Assembly: GCA_030431825.1 (NCBI GenBank)
Contig: JAUIIJ010000005.1
Location: 1-64,000, forward strand
Length of the DNA: 64,000 nucleotides
Origin: Alphaproteobacteria bacterium
GTDB taxonomy: Bacteria; Pseudomonadota; Alphaproteobacteria; Rhodobacterales; Rhodobacteraceae
Reading direction: 5' to 3'
Under the pieces are notes generated by a model. That model searched no databases. It was not told the DNA's origin and was given only the letters and a program-made list of their open reading frames with translations. Positions 1 to 8,549 of the stretch are shown here, piece by piece (within the stretch, counting starts at the first letter, position 1; the number at the start of each line of letters is the position of its first letter). The position numbers and the translations under genes were made by a program.

Positions 1-301
1 CGACACCCAATACCCCCGGTGCGATATCAAAAGCATAACCAAAAACCCGAAACAAACATGAATCCACTGCCTTCTCTAGTTTCATCAATCAATCTCCGCA
101 ACAACTCTCAAATAATACAAAGGATATAAATACAACTTTCGATTGTCGCCCGTCCGACCGGCGGCGGCACAGGCGGCGACGCAGGTCGTGACTGCGCTGG
201 CCCGCCGTTTCCAAGTTGCCAGAACCGGAATGACCATATAGGAATTTATCATTATTGATTTTATTCCATTTCTGATTTTGCAATGCCTGGACCGCGATTT
301 T
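1..301. other. Non-coding leader, no gene recognised
   Basis: This stretch is noticeably more AT-rich than the rest of the window, with runs such as those around 95-140 and 240-280. The only long reading frame runs antisense into the following glycosyltransferase and has no family resemblance. It probably holds the promoter and leader of the polysaccharide genes that follow. No terminator, repeat or RNA gene was identified. Confidence 0.5.
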
Positions 302-1369
302 ATGGAAATTCAGCCCGGCCGCGGCTTTAGCGCCAAACCCCTTGCCCAGCTCGCCTGCAAATATCTCGGGCTCGATCAGGGCAGTTCGGAGGCGGCCGCC
401 GAAACACGCGTGATCTGCCCGCAGCAGGATCTGCATGTCGATCCGGCATTTCATCTGGACGGTCAGTTCGAGCGTGCCGTGGCTGTCGCGGACCACACGT
501 CGTTCGCGCTCGAAAAAAAGCGGGTTGCCGGCGGGATCAGTACCCATGAACCCACCATCGCCTACCGGATCGACAACGCCTTGTTCTGCGGCGGCCGGTT
601 ATTCACATATCGTTTTCAGAATATACAGGGCCCGCGCAGAAATCGCAAACTGATCGCGAAAGTGTCCGGGGAACTGGATACCGCCGCGCTGCCGCTTTCC
701 TATTTCGCCACGCTTTATTTCGGGCACATGGTTTTTGACGGGGGCGCCACCGCCCTGATGGCCAGGGATTTCGCGGAAACCTGCTTTGACGGCGAGGTCG
801 CCCTGAACATTTCCGATCACGTCAAACGGTACTGGGCGCTGTTCGGGCTGAATTATACGCCGGTCCGGGATGTCCGCATCCGCCACGCCTGGGTTTTCGA
901 GGATCGCGGCCTGAACAGTCACAAGATCGGTCGGTTTCGTGAACTGGGCACGCGGGTCCGCTCGATTCCGGGCATCCGCAGCGGTCATGGCGTGTTCTTT
1001 CGCCGGCGGGGATGGGGCACACGCCGCGCCCCCGGAAACGAGGCCGAACTCGAAGCGTTTCTTGCCAAGCGAAACTATGAGATCATCGATCCGGGAAAGA
1101 TGAGCGTTGACGATATCGTCTCTGCGACACGCGGTGCCGAGGTTCTGGTCGGCGTCGAGGGCAGCGGCATGACGCATGGCATGCTCGCCATGGACCCGGG
1201 CACGACCGTCGTGATGCTTCTGCCGCCCTGGCGGTTCAACATCATGATGAAGGACTATGCAGACGGGCTGGGCCAACGCTTCGGGTTTGTCGTCGGTCAA
1301 GGCCGGCAGGACGATTACTGGATTGATCCCGAAGAAATCCTGCGCACAATCGACCTGGCCCGGAGATGA
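302..1369 (+). CDS. Glycosyltransferase family 61 protein
   Basis: Predicted cytoplasmic or membrane-associated glycosyltransferase of the GT61/DUF563 type, which transfers sugars during capsule, LPS or exopolysaccharide synthesis. The C-terminal third carries the family hallmark VGVEGSGMTHGM followed by a stretch resembling MDPGTTVVMLLPP, which lies near the nucleotide-sugar site in this family. Length (about 355 residues) is usual. The frame is open from a TTG at 278; ATG 302 is preferred, but neither has a convincing Shine-Dalgarno sequence, so the start is uncertain. It is followed after 65 bp by an integral-membrane glycosyltransferase on the same strand, and the two probably act together in making a surface polysaccharide. 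Such genes are common on Rhodobacterales plasmids. Confidence 0.75.
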   Translation: MEIQPGRGFSAKPLAQLACKYLGLDQGSSEAAAETRVICPQQDLHVDPAFHLDGQFERAVAVADHTSFALEKKRVAGGISTHEPTIAYRIDNALFCGGRLFTYRFQNIQGPRRNRKLIAKVSGELDTAALPLSYFATLYFGHMVFDGGATALMARDFAETCFDGEVALNISDHVKRYWALFGLNYTPVRDVRIRHAWVFEDRGLNSHKIGRFRELGTRVRSIPGIRSGHGVFFRRRGWGTRRAPGNEAELEAFLAKRNYEIIDPGKMSVDDIVSATRGAEVLVGVEGSGMTHGMLAMDPGTTVVMLLPPWRFNIMMKDYADGLGQRFGFVVGQGRQDDYWIDPEEILRTIDLARR

Positions 1370-1434
1370 CAGGTGGCCGGATCGCATGAATCCACGACCC
1401 GGCCATATCACAGCCCGATCAGGGATCGGGACAG

Positions 1435-3006
1435 ATGAAAGGTATATCCGAACAGATGCGTACCCTTCCCGATCTCATCATCGCCATTCTATGTACCGCG
1501 ATCCTCGGCCTGTTCACCTGGATCATGTTGTCTCCGAGCGTCGGTTTTGACGACGCGAACATCACACAGAACTATGCGCAGAATATCGCAAACGGTCTTG
1601 GATACGTCTATTACGCGGGCGGTGAACGCGTCGAAGGGTCAACCTCGGCACTCTGGACCGCGTTCAACACGCTCGGCTTCCTGATCACCGATACACCCGA
1701 AAGGCTGTTCGCCGCGGTCGGGTTCGCATTCACGGTCGGCATGATCTGGTTCACCATGTCGATTGCAAGAGCGTTTCTGGACATGGCCGGACTACCCGAG
1801 CGTTTTGCGGCATTGCCCGTCGCCGCGATCCTGGCGTGTTTTCCCGCAGCTTTCGGCTGGACGGTCTGGAGCCTGATGGAAACCGGTCTCTGGTGTTTTC
1901 TGAGCGCCGGATTCCTGTGGGCCTCCATCCGCCTCATACGGTCACGCAGCCTGCAGGCGCCGGTTTCCGGCGGGGCGCTCCTGACCGTGTTCGCGGTTTT
2001 GATGGTGCTCACGCGACCCGAAGCGATCGTGCTCGTCTCGGGGATGCTGCTGGTCCTGGCGCTGATCGACCGATACCTGCCCGGTGCACATGCGACCGGC
2101 CTTGTCCTGCGCGCGGCACTCCTTTCGGTGGCGACCTTTGCTGCGCTGACCATTGCACGCCTCGTCTATTTCGGCGTTCCCCATCCCAACACCTATTACG
2201 CCAAGGTTTCGACCGACCGCCTGTCCGAGATCAAAGCGGGCGCGCGCTATACGCTCGATTATGTCAGCCAACCTGACACTTTTTTGCTGCTGCTGTTGGC
2301 CGTGCTTGGGCTCATCGCGATTTGGCGCCTGAGTGGCACACCGGAACGTCGCGGGCTTGTATCGGTGGTGATCTTTGCGTTGCTCGTGGCGCTCGGAACC
2401 GTAGCGGTTTACACAATGCTTGGCGGCGATCACTTCGGGTCGCATCGCTACTACCTGACTTTCCTGGTTTTGCTGGTGCCGGCGGCGGTGCTCGGCGTCG
2501 TCTGGCTTGCCATGCGATACCCCCCTGCCCTGCCCTTCCTCGCGCTGGCATGCGGCGCTGCGCTGATCGCGCAATGGCTGACCTTTGCCGAGGACAAGGG
2601 CGATTACGAAATCGAATTTCGGTTGGCAGAGGACTCTCGCGCCATTGGCAGCATATTGAACCGGCACGACGATACAGCGTCGGTCGCGGTATATATCGCT
2701 GGTGGCATTGCGATGACCTACGATGGACCGATCTATGACATGCTGGGACTGAACTGGTCCGCGATGGCCCATGCGGATCGCGGTCGCCGCGGTAGTTACG
2801 GCGCTTTTTCCAAGCCGGTGTTCTATCAGGCAGCCCCGGACCTCGTGAATCCGCAGCGCGACAACTGCGTCGCGGATTGGGCCGACAACCCCCACGTGAA
2901 CGAAACCTTTGACAACCTGTTTCGCGAAGCTCGCTTTCTTGAGCTGTACGCACTCGATTGCGTTGATGGCGTGTCCTTTTTCCGTAAGATCAATCGAGTC
3001 AAGTGA
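1435..3006 (+). CDS. Polytopic membrane glycosyltransferase (GT-C / ArnT-like)
   Basis: A 523-residue integral membrane protein with roughly ten hydrophobic segments, the first at about residues 12-33. The first extracytoplasmic loop carries an acidic FDDANI motif (residues 38-43), the position and type expected for the catalytic Asp pair of lipid-linked GT-C glycosyltransferases such as ArnT/PMT relatives. A soluble C-terminal domain of about 130 residues follows the last membrane helix. It probably transfers a polyprenyl-linked sugar to a surface glycan in the periplasm. ATG 1435 has GGGACAG just upstream. It sits downstream of the GT61 gene and is probably co-transcribed with it. The specific acceptor cannot be read from sequence. 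Confidence 0.6.
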   Translation: MKGISEQMRTLPDLIIAILCTAILGLFTWIMLSPSVGFDDANITQNYAQNIANGLGYVYYAGGERVEGSTSALWTAFNTLGFLITDTPERLFAAVGFAFTVGMIWFTMSIARAFLDMAGLPERFAALPVAAILACFPAAFGWTVWSLMETGLWCFLSAGFLWASIRLIRSRSLQAPVSGGALLTVFAVLMVLTRPEAIVLVSGMLLVLALIDRYLPGAHATGLVLRAALLSVATFAALTIARLVYFGVPHPNTYYAKVSTDRLSEIKAGARYTLDYVSQPDTFLLLLLAVLGLIAIWRLSGTPERRGLVSVVIFALLVALGTVAVYTMLGGDHFGSHRYYLTFLVLLVPAAVLGVVWLAMRYPPALPFLALACGAALIAQWLTFAEDKGDYEIEFRLAEDSRAIGSILNRHDDTASVAVYIAGGIAMTYDGPIYDMLGLNWSAMAHADRGRRGSYGAFSKPVFYQAAPDLVNPQRDNCVADWADNPHVNETFDNLFREARFLELYALDCVDGVSFFRKINRVK

Positions 3007-3424
3007 AACATCGTGCATGGTGTTTGCGACCGGGCGTATACATTTGGTTGCAAATGTAACTAATTGATCTTCAGGTTTCCGGGTCATCAACGCAATTCCT
3101 GTGTCTGGCAACTCGCACCTTATGTCGAGTATCAACGCCGACATCGTAAGCGCCCTGCCCTCTTACAGACTGCGGGTTGCTTGCGGCAACAAGCGCGAAC
3201 TTGTGACGCTGGAAAGATAAAACAGTATTTCTCGTAAGGCCAGAAGTCCGTGGTCATCTGAGGCGCTTTTACGTGTCATTTGCGTCTTACCTGTCGTGCG
3301 CATTGGTTGATGGGCCCGCTTTCATCGGTGCTATCCCATGTTTCAAACATGGCATGATACGGTACTGCCGCACTTCGGATGCCGAGATTGTCGATCTGGA
3401 TTCATTTCCTGTCACCAATTGCCG
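3007..3424. other. Convergent intergenic region, no gene recognised
   Basis: This gap lies between the 3' end of the membrane glycosyltransferase (plus strand) and the 3' end of repC (minus strand). Short frames on both strands show no recognisable family and overlap the flanking genes. No clear hairpin followed by a T-run was found. The strong palindrome at 3437 lies just inside the repC end rather than here. Confidence 0.5.
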
Positions 3425-4525
3425 CTATGATCTGCAAAGTTGGCCATGGCCAACTTGGTGGACAATGCTAAGCTTCCGGAGGTATTTGTCAGGGTCGAGA
3501 ATATCAGCCGCGTTTCGCACCATTTGGTCTTCAATCGCCAGGGTTGGCCAGATCCCCTTCGCTGCAAGACAACGCGTCAGTGAATCCTTATTGATGCCAA
3601 GCATCTTCCCAAGTTGATATGCTATACCCTGCAGAGCATGATGGCTGCTGGGCAATTCAGGGAAAAACTCTCTGATGTGGCTCAACGAATCCCACCGGTC
3701 CTGATTGGTTGCAAGGTGCGGATTATGTGTATCTGGTTTTTCTGGTTCTTTGTGCCGGACGTTTTGTCCGTCAGTGGCGGTCAGGTTTTCGGTCTGCTGC
3801 TCATCGGGCAGCCGTTCCGGCGCGGCGGATTCGAGTATCTCGGAGAGTCTCTGGGCGATGTTGTTGGCCTCGGTCAAGGTGGTTGCCACACGGCGCAACA
3901 CGTTCCTTGCTCCTTCGACAAAGGCGCGTGTCGTGTCGTCGAGAGACAGTTCCATGCACTGCGCCCGCAACTTTGAGATCCTGGCTTTCAGTCCGCGCAA
4001 TGCAACAGCGTTTTCATCTGCTTGCTGGGCACGCCTGAGAATGTCATCGGCTTGGGACAGTAGGGGCGTCAGGTTGATACCAAATGCGCCAATCAATTTG
4101 CCGCCCTGATGAATGGGAAACCTCTTGCCGTTTGCGCTATCGTTCCGATGGATAAGGCCGCAATTCTCGAGTTTCTCAAGGTGCCGTCGCAGTTGCCGTT
4201 CGGTGATCCCCTTGGCCCGAAAGCACAGCGTATTGTTGCTGGCGAACACGGTAAGCAACATCGTCGGCGAGATCGGCAGTTCCTTTGCGCTTTTCGGGTC
4301 CTTGCAGGGCAGGCAGCTCAGAAGCACATCGAGAACAAGAACCGATGCGGGCCGAAGTCCGAGGTCGCGGCCGATCTTGTTGACCGCGGCCATGAGATCG
4401 CGCCGACGAACGGGTTTGAACCAGGGTTGGGCGGCGATGCTCCCCATGTCGGAAAACCATGGCGTTTGGGCACAGGGCTCCTGTGCCGCGGTATCAGCTA
4501 CCGTGACATTTTGATCTCTCATCAC
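3425..4525 (-). CDS. repC: RepC, replication initiator of a repABC replicon
   Basis: RepC starts replication of repABC plasmids and chromids by acting at an origin usually located inside its own coding sequence. The 366 residues fit the family. Residues about 107-127 (ITERQLRRHLEKLENCGLIH) form a clear winged-helix DNA-binding element, preceded by the conserved helix around LRPASVLVLDVLLSCLP. The gene is third in the repA-repB-repC order on the minus strand, separated from repB by 224 bp that contain a parS-like palindrome and a predicted antisense RNA, the standard arrangement. Its last codons overlap a second copy of the palindrome. Expression is expected to be limited by the counter-transcribed RNA. 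Confidence 0.92.
   Translation of the reverse strand: MMRDQNVTVADTAAQEPCAQTPWFSDMGSIAAQPWFKPVRRRDLMAAVNKIGRDLGLRPASVLVLDVLLSCLPCKDPKSAKELPISPTMLLTVFASNNTLCFRAKGITERQLRRHLEKLENCGLIHRNDSANGKRFPIHQGGKLIGAFGINLTPLLSQADDILRRAQQADENAVALRGLKARISKLRAQCMELSLDDTTRAFVEGARNVLRRVATTLTEANNIAQRLSEILESAAPERLPDEQQTENLTATDGQNVRHKEPEKPDTHNPHLATNQDRWDSLSHIREFFPELPSSHHALQGIAYQLGKMLGINKDSLTRCLAAKGIWPTLAIEDQMVRNAADILDPDKYLRKLSIVHQVGHGQLCRS
3437..3456. promoter_or_regulatory. parS: Probable parS partition site, copy 1 (in repC 3' end)
   Basis: Perfect 20-bp palindrome AAGTTGGCCATGGCCAACTT within the last codons of repC. Its 16-bp core is identical to a second palindrome at 4701-4716. Partition sites of repABC replicons are 16-bp palindromes of the form GTT-N10-AAC bound by RepB, and this core fits that outline with an AT rather than GC centre. 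Confidence 0.7.
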
Positions 4526-4565
4526 ATTTCAGACGACAAAATCGTACCGTTCACCGAAATCGGTG

Positions 4566-4594
4566 TTGCAGTGATTCGAATTTAGGGGTACCAA
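4566..4594 (+). promoter_or_regulatory. Candidate promoter for counter-transcribed RNA
   Basis: TTGCAG (4566-4571) and TACCAA (4589-4594) are separated by 17 bp on the plus strand, antisense to the repC leader. The -35 is good and the -10 is weak. Position and direction match the promoter of the small antisense RNA in other repABC operons. Confidence 0.4.
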
Positions 4595-4600
4595 TAAGGT

Positions 4601-4656
4601 GCTAGAAAATCGGGACCCTCTGGAGTGCTTCACCGCCTTCGGGGGGTTTCTTTTTT
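4601..4656 (+). ncRNA. Predicted counter-transcribed RNA (ctRNA) of repABC
   Basis: The repB-repC gap of repABC operons normally encodes a ~50-60 nt antisense RNA that represses RepC synthesis. Here a candidate promoter ends at 4594, and an imperfect GC stem (4632-4637 with 4642-4647, loop TTCG) is followed by TTTCTTTTTT ending at 4656, as in an intrinsic terminator on the plus strand. The transcript would be antisense to the repC leader, ending about 75 nt from the repC start. Exact ends are inferred. Confidence 0.55.
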
Positions 4657-4699
4657 GTCCTTGGTCTGCTCCTTGCGTTTGTTTCTGCCTGTTCGTGGG

Positions 4700-4717
4700 T
4701 GTTGGCCATGGCCAACA
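4700..4717. promoter_or_regulatory. parS: Probable parS partition site, copy 2 (repB-repC gap)
   Basis: Perfect 18-bp palindrome TGTTGGCCATGGCCAACA between repB and repC. The inner 16 bp match the copy at 3437-3456 exactly. A repeated identical palindrome confined to a repABC module is strong internal evidence for a RepB-binding centromere. Confidence 0.75.
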
Positions 4718-4749
4718 TTAATGAAATCAATGGGTTACGATGTTTTTTG

Positions 4750-5676
4750 TCATTTTTCCCGTTGCTTCCATTCCTGATAGAGCTTTTCCAGGTTCGCTTC
4801 CACGAACTCCAGAAAACCCTGTTCCTTCTTTTCGGATACCTCGACAACCAGCCGCTTGCCGCGCGCGGTAAAGGCCACGGGTGTTCCGTTGAGCTTTGAC
4901 AGCGGGGCAGGGGAGGGGGCCGGGTCGGGTGCGGACTGTCTGGCTTCGGTCGATTGCAATGCCCCAACGGTCGCATTGAGTTTCTCTGCCGGAGTGCCCT
5001 TGGCGGGCACCAGCGACAGGATGTCTTTTGCACCGGTTGCCTTGATCAGACGGCGCAGTTCCAACCACGGTCGGCGGCCCGCGTCATGCGCCGCACCGAT
5101 CGCAAAGATGACGTCATTGGGAACGTCCCGGGCAACGCCGATCAGCTTGCTCAGGGTGCCCTTGTCGACTGCGAGGACTTCTCCGATCTCGACACGATTG
5201 AAGCCCTGCTCCTCCAGCCGGGTGGCAAAAATGGCCTGCTCGATGAAGCTGCGCTCCAGACGCGCCGAATTCTCCAGGGCCTGGGATACCAGTGCCTCGC
5301 GCTGGTCCATTTCCTTGATATAGGCTTTGACCTTGATCCCGAGCACACGGCATGCTGCAATGCGGCGACGGCCATAGACCACCTCGTATCGCGGACCCGA
5401 TCCACGGCGATATCGGAGCAGGGCAGGGAGCTGCTGTCCCGATGCCCGGATGGACTCGATGAGGTCTTCAAGGCCGTCTTCGACCTTGAACCGGTCCGCG
5501 ATCTCGGAATCCGCAATCTCGTTGACGTCCACGTCCTGAGCCGCCTGCGCCGAGACCTGTGACAGGACATCGGACATGCTCTTGAGCGATCTGGGCGCGT
5601 CCTCTTGCGGTTTGGCAGGCTCGGCAGCCTTGGAGCCCATCTGGGCCAGACTCTTGCTGAGAAGATCACGTTTCAT
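4750..5676 (-). CDS. repB: RepB, ParB-like partition protein
   Basis: RepB binds parS and works with the RepA ATPase to segregate the replicon. The 308-residue protein has the ParB N-terminal nuclease-fold domain with the GxRR box at residues 102-105 (YGRRRIAACR), then a KorB-like helix-turn-helix around residues 140-180 (including GFNRVEIGEVLAVDKGTLSKLIG). A Pro/Ala-rich linker and a C-terminal dimerisation segment follow. Its start overlaps the end of repA by 11 bp, indicating translational coupling. Two identical palindromes nearby are its presumed targets. Confidence 0.93.
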   Translation of the reverse strand: MKRDLLSKSLAQMGSKAAEPAKPQEDAPRSLKSMSDVLSQVSAQAAQDVDVNEIADSEIADRFKVEDGLEDLIESIRASGQQLPALLRYRRGSGPRYEVVYGRRRIAACRVLGIKVKAYIKEMDQREALVSQALENSARLERSFIEQAIFATRLEEQGFNRVEIGEVLAVDKGTLSKLIGVARDVPNDVIFAIGAAHDAGRRPWLELRRLIKATGAKDILSLVPAKGTPAEKLNATVGALQSTEARQSAPDPAPSPAPLSKLNGTPVAFTARGKRLVVEVSEKKEQGFLEFVEANLEKLYQEWKQREK

Positions 5677-6868
5677 CGTTGCCTCCCCGGCCCCAGGCGG
5701 ATTGAATCATCAGCTCGATGTCATTGGAAAAGCCGATCGCAGACTCAAGGGCACGCTCATAGGTCTTGCGGTTTTTCGAGCCGATCAGATCGACTTCGAA
5801 AATCGTCTTTTGTGACAAACCGGCTTCGCTTACCGCCGAAGACTTCACAAATGGTGTCCTGACCACACTGTCACCCAGCAACTGGCGAATCCATTCGGCC
5901 AGATCCTGTTGCGTGCTGATCGCCGTATCAAATCTGGTCAGCAGGTAGGCGAAGTTGTCATATGCGCCGATTCCGCCATTGGTGTGCAGCACTTCAAGGA
6001 TCCCCGACGCCATCGTCAGGAACTGGCTGGCCGAGGCCAGATCGACCCGCTCCGGGATGATCGTCATCAACAGAGACGTCGAGGCGCACACGGCGGCCAT
6101 GGTCAGGTAACCGAGCTGCGGCGGGCAGTCGATCAACACGATGTCGTAATCGTCTTCGACCTGGCGCAACGAATCGCGAATCCGGTTGAAGAATACCGGC
6201 TGTTCCCCGCGGCTGAGCGCGGTCGGAGTCTCTGTCTCGAATTCCGACAGCATGATCCCGCCGGGAACAAGATCGAGATTGGGAAAATAGGTTTTTCTCA
6301 GGATGTCGGTGATCGGCTGGCGAGAACTATCGCCGTCATTGTAGCGGATCGCGTCATAGAGCGTCCCGCCCTTGCGGAAATCGATCTCGGGCTGATAGCC
6401 GAAGAACGTCGTCAAGGAAGCCTGCGGATCCGCATCCACTAGACACACGCGATATCCGCGCAGCGCCAGCCGCATGCCCAGGGTAACGGTGGTCGTGGTT
6501 TTGCTCGACCCGCCCTTGAAATTGACGGTGGACCAGATCTGCAGTTTGTCACCGGGCCGACGGCCGGGCAGGAACTGGTCGGGGTCCTTGGCGTTGCGTG
6601 CAAGGATGTGTCGAATTTCCTGAATGTTCTCGGCCGTATAAAGTCGCTTGTTTCCCGGCCCCTGATTGACCTCGGGTATCCTGCCGTCAAAATGCGCCTT
6701 GCGCAGGTAGCCATCGCTGACCCGAAGCAATTCTCCGACCTCGGCAGTGGTAAAGCTGCGCAGGGTCTTTTCCTCCTTGGGAGCAAGGAAGAGTTTCGAC
6801 ATGTGTTCAAGCGCCTCGGACAGCCGGTCGGCATCCGATTGTAGCTTGTCATGCAGCACAGGGTGCAT
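5666..6868 (-). CDS. repA: RepA, ParA-type partition ATPase
   Basis: ParA-family ATPase that drives partition of the replicon and, with RepB, normally autorepresses the operon. From ATG 6868 it is 400 residues. An N-terminal MerR/ParA-type DNA-binding helix-turn-helix lies at about residues 37-58 (FTTAEVGELLRVSDGYLRK), the deviant Walker A KGGSSKT at 118-124, the LVDADPQAS Walker A' segment shortly after, and Walker B IVLIDCPP further on. The frame stays open to a TTG at 7003, but the extra 45 residues have no family resemblance and poor start signals, so ATG 6868 is preferred. First gene of the repABC operon. Confidence 0.93.
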   Translation of the reverse strand: MHPVLHDKLQSDADRLSEALEHMSKLFLAPKEEKTLRSFTTAEVGELLRVSDGYLRKAHFDGRIPEVNQGPGNKRLYTAENIQEIRHILARNAKDPDQFLPGRRPGDKLQIWSTVNFKGGSSKTTTTVTLGMRLALRGYRVCLVDADPQASLTTFFGYQPEIDFRKGGTLYDAIRYNDGDSSRQPITDILRKTYFPNLDLVPGGIMLSEFETETPTALSRGEQPVFFNRIRDSLRQVEDDYDIVLIDCPPQLGYLTMAAVCASTSLLMTIIPERVDLASASQFLTMASGILEVLHTNGGIGAYDNFAYLLTRFDTAISTQQDLAEWIRQLLGDSVVRTPFVKSSAVSEAGLSQKTIFEVDLIGSKNRKTYERALESAIGFSNDIELMIQSAWGRGGNDET

Positions 6869-7635
6869 AATGGTCTGCCCGTATTGTCTCGCCTTTTCTG
6901 CGTTCCCTGCCGATCTTGAACGTCGTTTTGGCCAAGGAACGCGGTCGACGAATTTTCTTATGTTTCGCGTTACAGGTATGCAGCTTGCCTCTTTGAAACT
7001 CAAGAAAAATGTTCACAAAGCTGTGGCGTTACCAGGGACATCATCGCGGGGAGTGACGATGGAGCAGCGGATCGGATGCCGGATCGGCTCCGTAAGATCA
7101 TGATATTTATGGATATAGTTATTTTCGGTTTGTCCACAGGGTTGCCCACAGGCCGAATCTGCGATCTGCGACTGTCGACAGTGTGTAACGCAAGAACCAG
7201 TCATTGTGCACGTGCCGCGTCTCTGTTGCGACAGATTTGATTCTTCGAAAGTGGCATGTCTCGCCGCCGCCCTTGCCTGTTACGTCCGGCTTACCGTTAC
7301 TATCGGCATTCGGGGCAGGGGGCTTGCCACCGTTTATAGATGCGGCCGGGTGCTCGTGCGGTTTGATGTGAGAGAGGGTTTGACGTCAGGTCGAATTATC
7401 GCGACAAATGCGCAGTCACTGCTCGATGTGTTTGGCGAGACTTATCGGACATTTCGCGTGCTCACAATGCGGGGCGGTTAAGGCAAAGAATCGACATGAA
7501 AAGCGCCGCCGCGCAGAACGCCCGTGATCCCGAGGGTTCGATCCGCAGCTGCGCAATCCTACCCCAAATGCGCTGCTGACACATCGCGGGGATAACCGAT
7601 TTTCCGACAATGTGACACTAACTGGCAATTCCTGC
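6869..7635. other. Upstream region of repABC; no protein gene accepted
   Basis: About 770 bp between the repA start and the IclR 3' end. It contains an AT-rich patch at 7099-7125, two DnaA-box-like words in tandem (TTGTCCACA near 7130 and TTGCCCACA near 7141, one and two mismatches from the consensus), and a perfect 12-bp palindrome ACTGTCGACAGT at 7171-7182. The repABC promoter and RepAB autoregulation sites should lie here. Short open frames, for example 7206-7481 plus, have no recognisable content. Confidence 0.5.
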
Positions 7636-8418
7636 TCAGGAGATGTGGACATAGTCTTGGCCGATCGTGTGCGCCGTGTTCCGCAGGATCTCGAGATGAT
7701 CCCTGACGACGTCCTGGACCGATCGGTCGCTGGCGTTCCAGACGAGGTTGATCGCGCCGAGCGGGTCCGGGCCTGCCATGAGTGGAACCGCGATCGCCGA
7801 GGGGAGTGCACCATAGTCCACGGCGCGTCCCCAATGGCCCGGAACGCGGGTGGCATAGCCGATCTCCTTGATTGACTTCAGTATCGAGGGCAGTTTCGGA
7901 ATGGCGGCTGCGTCCTCTCGCGGCAACCGTTTCACAAGATCGCGCAACGCGTCGGCGAAGGCCTGTTTCGACAGGCTCGAAAGATGCGCTGCCCCGAGCG
8001 CGGACAGGATCGGCGAGGGACGAAATCCGACAGTATCCGGATAGACGCCGTGCTTCTTGAAAGCGCGGGTCGTATCTATGATCTCGGTGCGGCCGTTCCC
8101 GATTGCGACAGCGAGATCGACCGCCAATCCGGTGTGTTCTGACAGGAACACGATTTCGTTTTTTGCGACAGATACCAATCGGTCGGTGAGGTCGGGCATT
8201 CTGCCGAGGGACGGAAAGGCAGAGCCGAGTTGATACCAGCCATCGCTGCCCCTGCGCGACAGCCAGCGGCGGTTTTCGAGCGTTGTGCATATCCGCAGCA
8301 GTGTGGGTTTGGAAAGCCCCGTGCGCGATGCGAGACAGGCAAGCGAACAGGGGCCGGACATGTGAATGACCTCGAGCACCGCCAGCCCGCGTTCAATGGA
8401 TCGGTTGAGTTTCGTCAT
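7636..8418 (-). CDS. IclR-family transcriptional regulator
   Basis: A 260-residue regulator with an N-terminal winged helix-turn-helix (about residues 8-65, including SIERGLAVLEVI and GLSKPTLLRICTTLENRRWL) and a C-terminal IclR effector-binding domain. It is divergent from the TRAP transporter-sulfatase genes with 131 bp between starts. A perfect 8-1-8 palindrome begins 7 bp upstream of its ATG, so it probably controls itself and that transporter. The inducer is presumably the TRAP substrate or a metabolite of it. Confidence 0.9.
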   Translation of the reverse strand: MTKLNRSIERGLAVLEVIHMSGPCSLACLASRTGLSKPTLLRICTTLENRRWLSRRGSDGWYQLGSAFPSLGRMPDLTDRLVSVAKNEIVFLSEHTGLAVDLAVAIGNGRTEIIDTTRAFKKHGVYPDTVGFRPSPILSALGAAHLSSLSKQAFADALRDLVKRLPREDAAAIPKLPSILKSIKEIGYATRVPGHWGRAVDYGALPSAIAVPLMAGPDPLGAINLVWNASDRSVQDVVRDHLEILRNTAHTIGQDYVHIS

Positions 8419-8425
8419 GGGTTTC

Positions 8426-8442
8426 GTTTCACCTGGTGAAAC
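8426..8442. promoter_or_regulatory. Palindromic operator, probably for the IclR regulator
   Basis: GTTTCACC-T-GGTGAAAC is a perfect inverted repeat (8-bp arms, 1-bp spacer) between the divergent IclR and TRAP genes. IclR-family regulators bind GTTTC/GAAAC-type palindromes, so size, symmetry and location all fit. Confidence 0.6.
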
Positions 8443-8549
8443 GCAGAATCGACAAATTTGCGCCTCCGGTCAAGTATCACGCCCGCGTGTTCCGTGTGGG
8501 TCCGGACCATCCCCACGGGTACAGCCGGAACGCGAAAGGGAGGAAAAAC

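Noticed and set aside
599..1411. Long minus-strand open frame across the GT61 gene
   Set aside because: Exact antisense of a gene with a clear family signature; its translation has no domain resemblance and reflects GC-rich codon bias.
1942..3144. 400-codon minus-strand frame over the membrane glycosyltransferase
   Set aside because: Antisense to a polytopic membrane protein, His/Arg/Gln-rich translation with no family pattern.
7206..7481. 91-residue plus-strand frame upstream of repABC
   Set aside because: No ribosome-binding site or recognisable motif; lies in the probable regulatory region.
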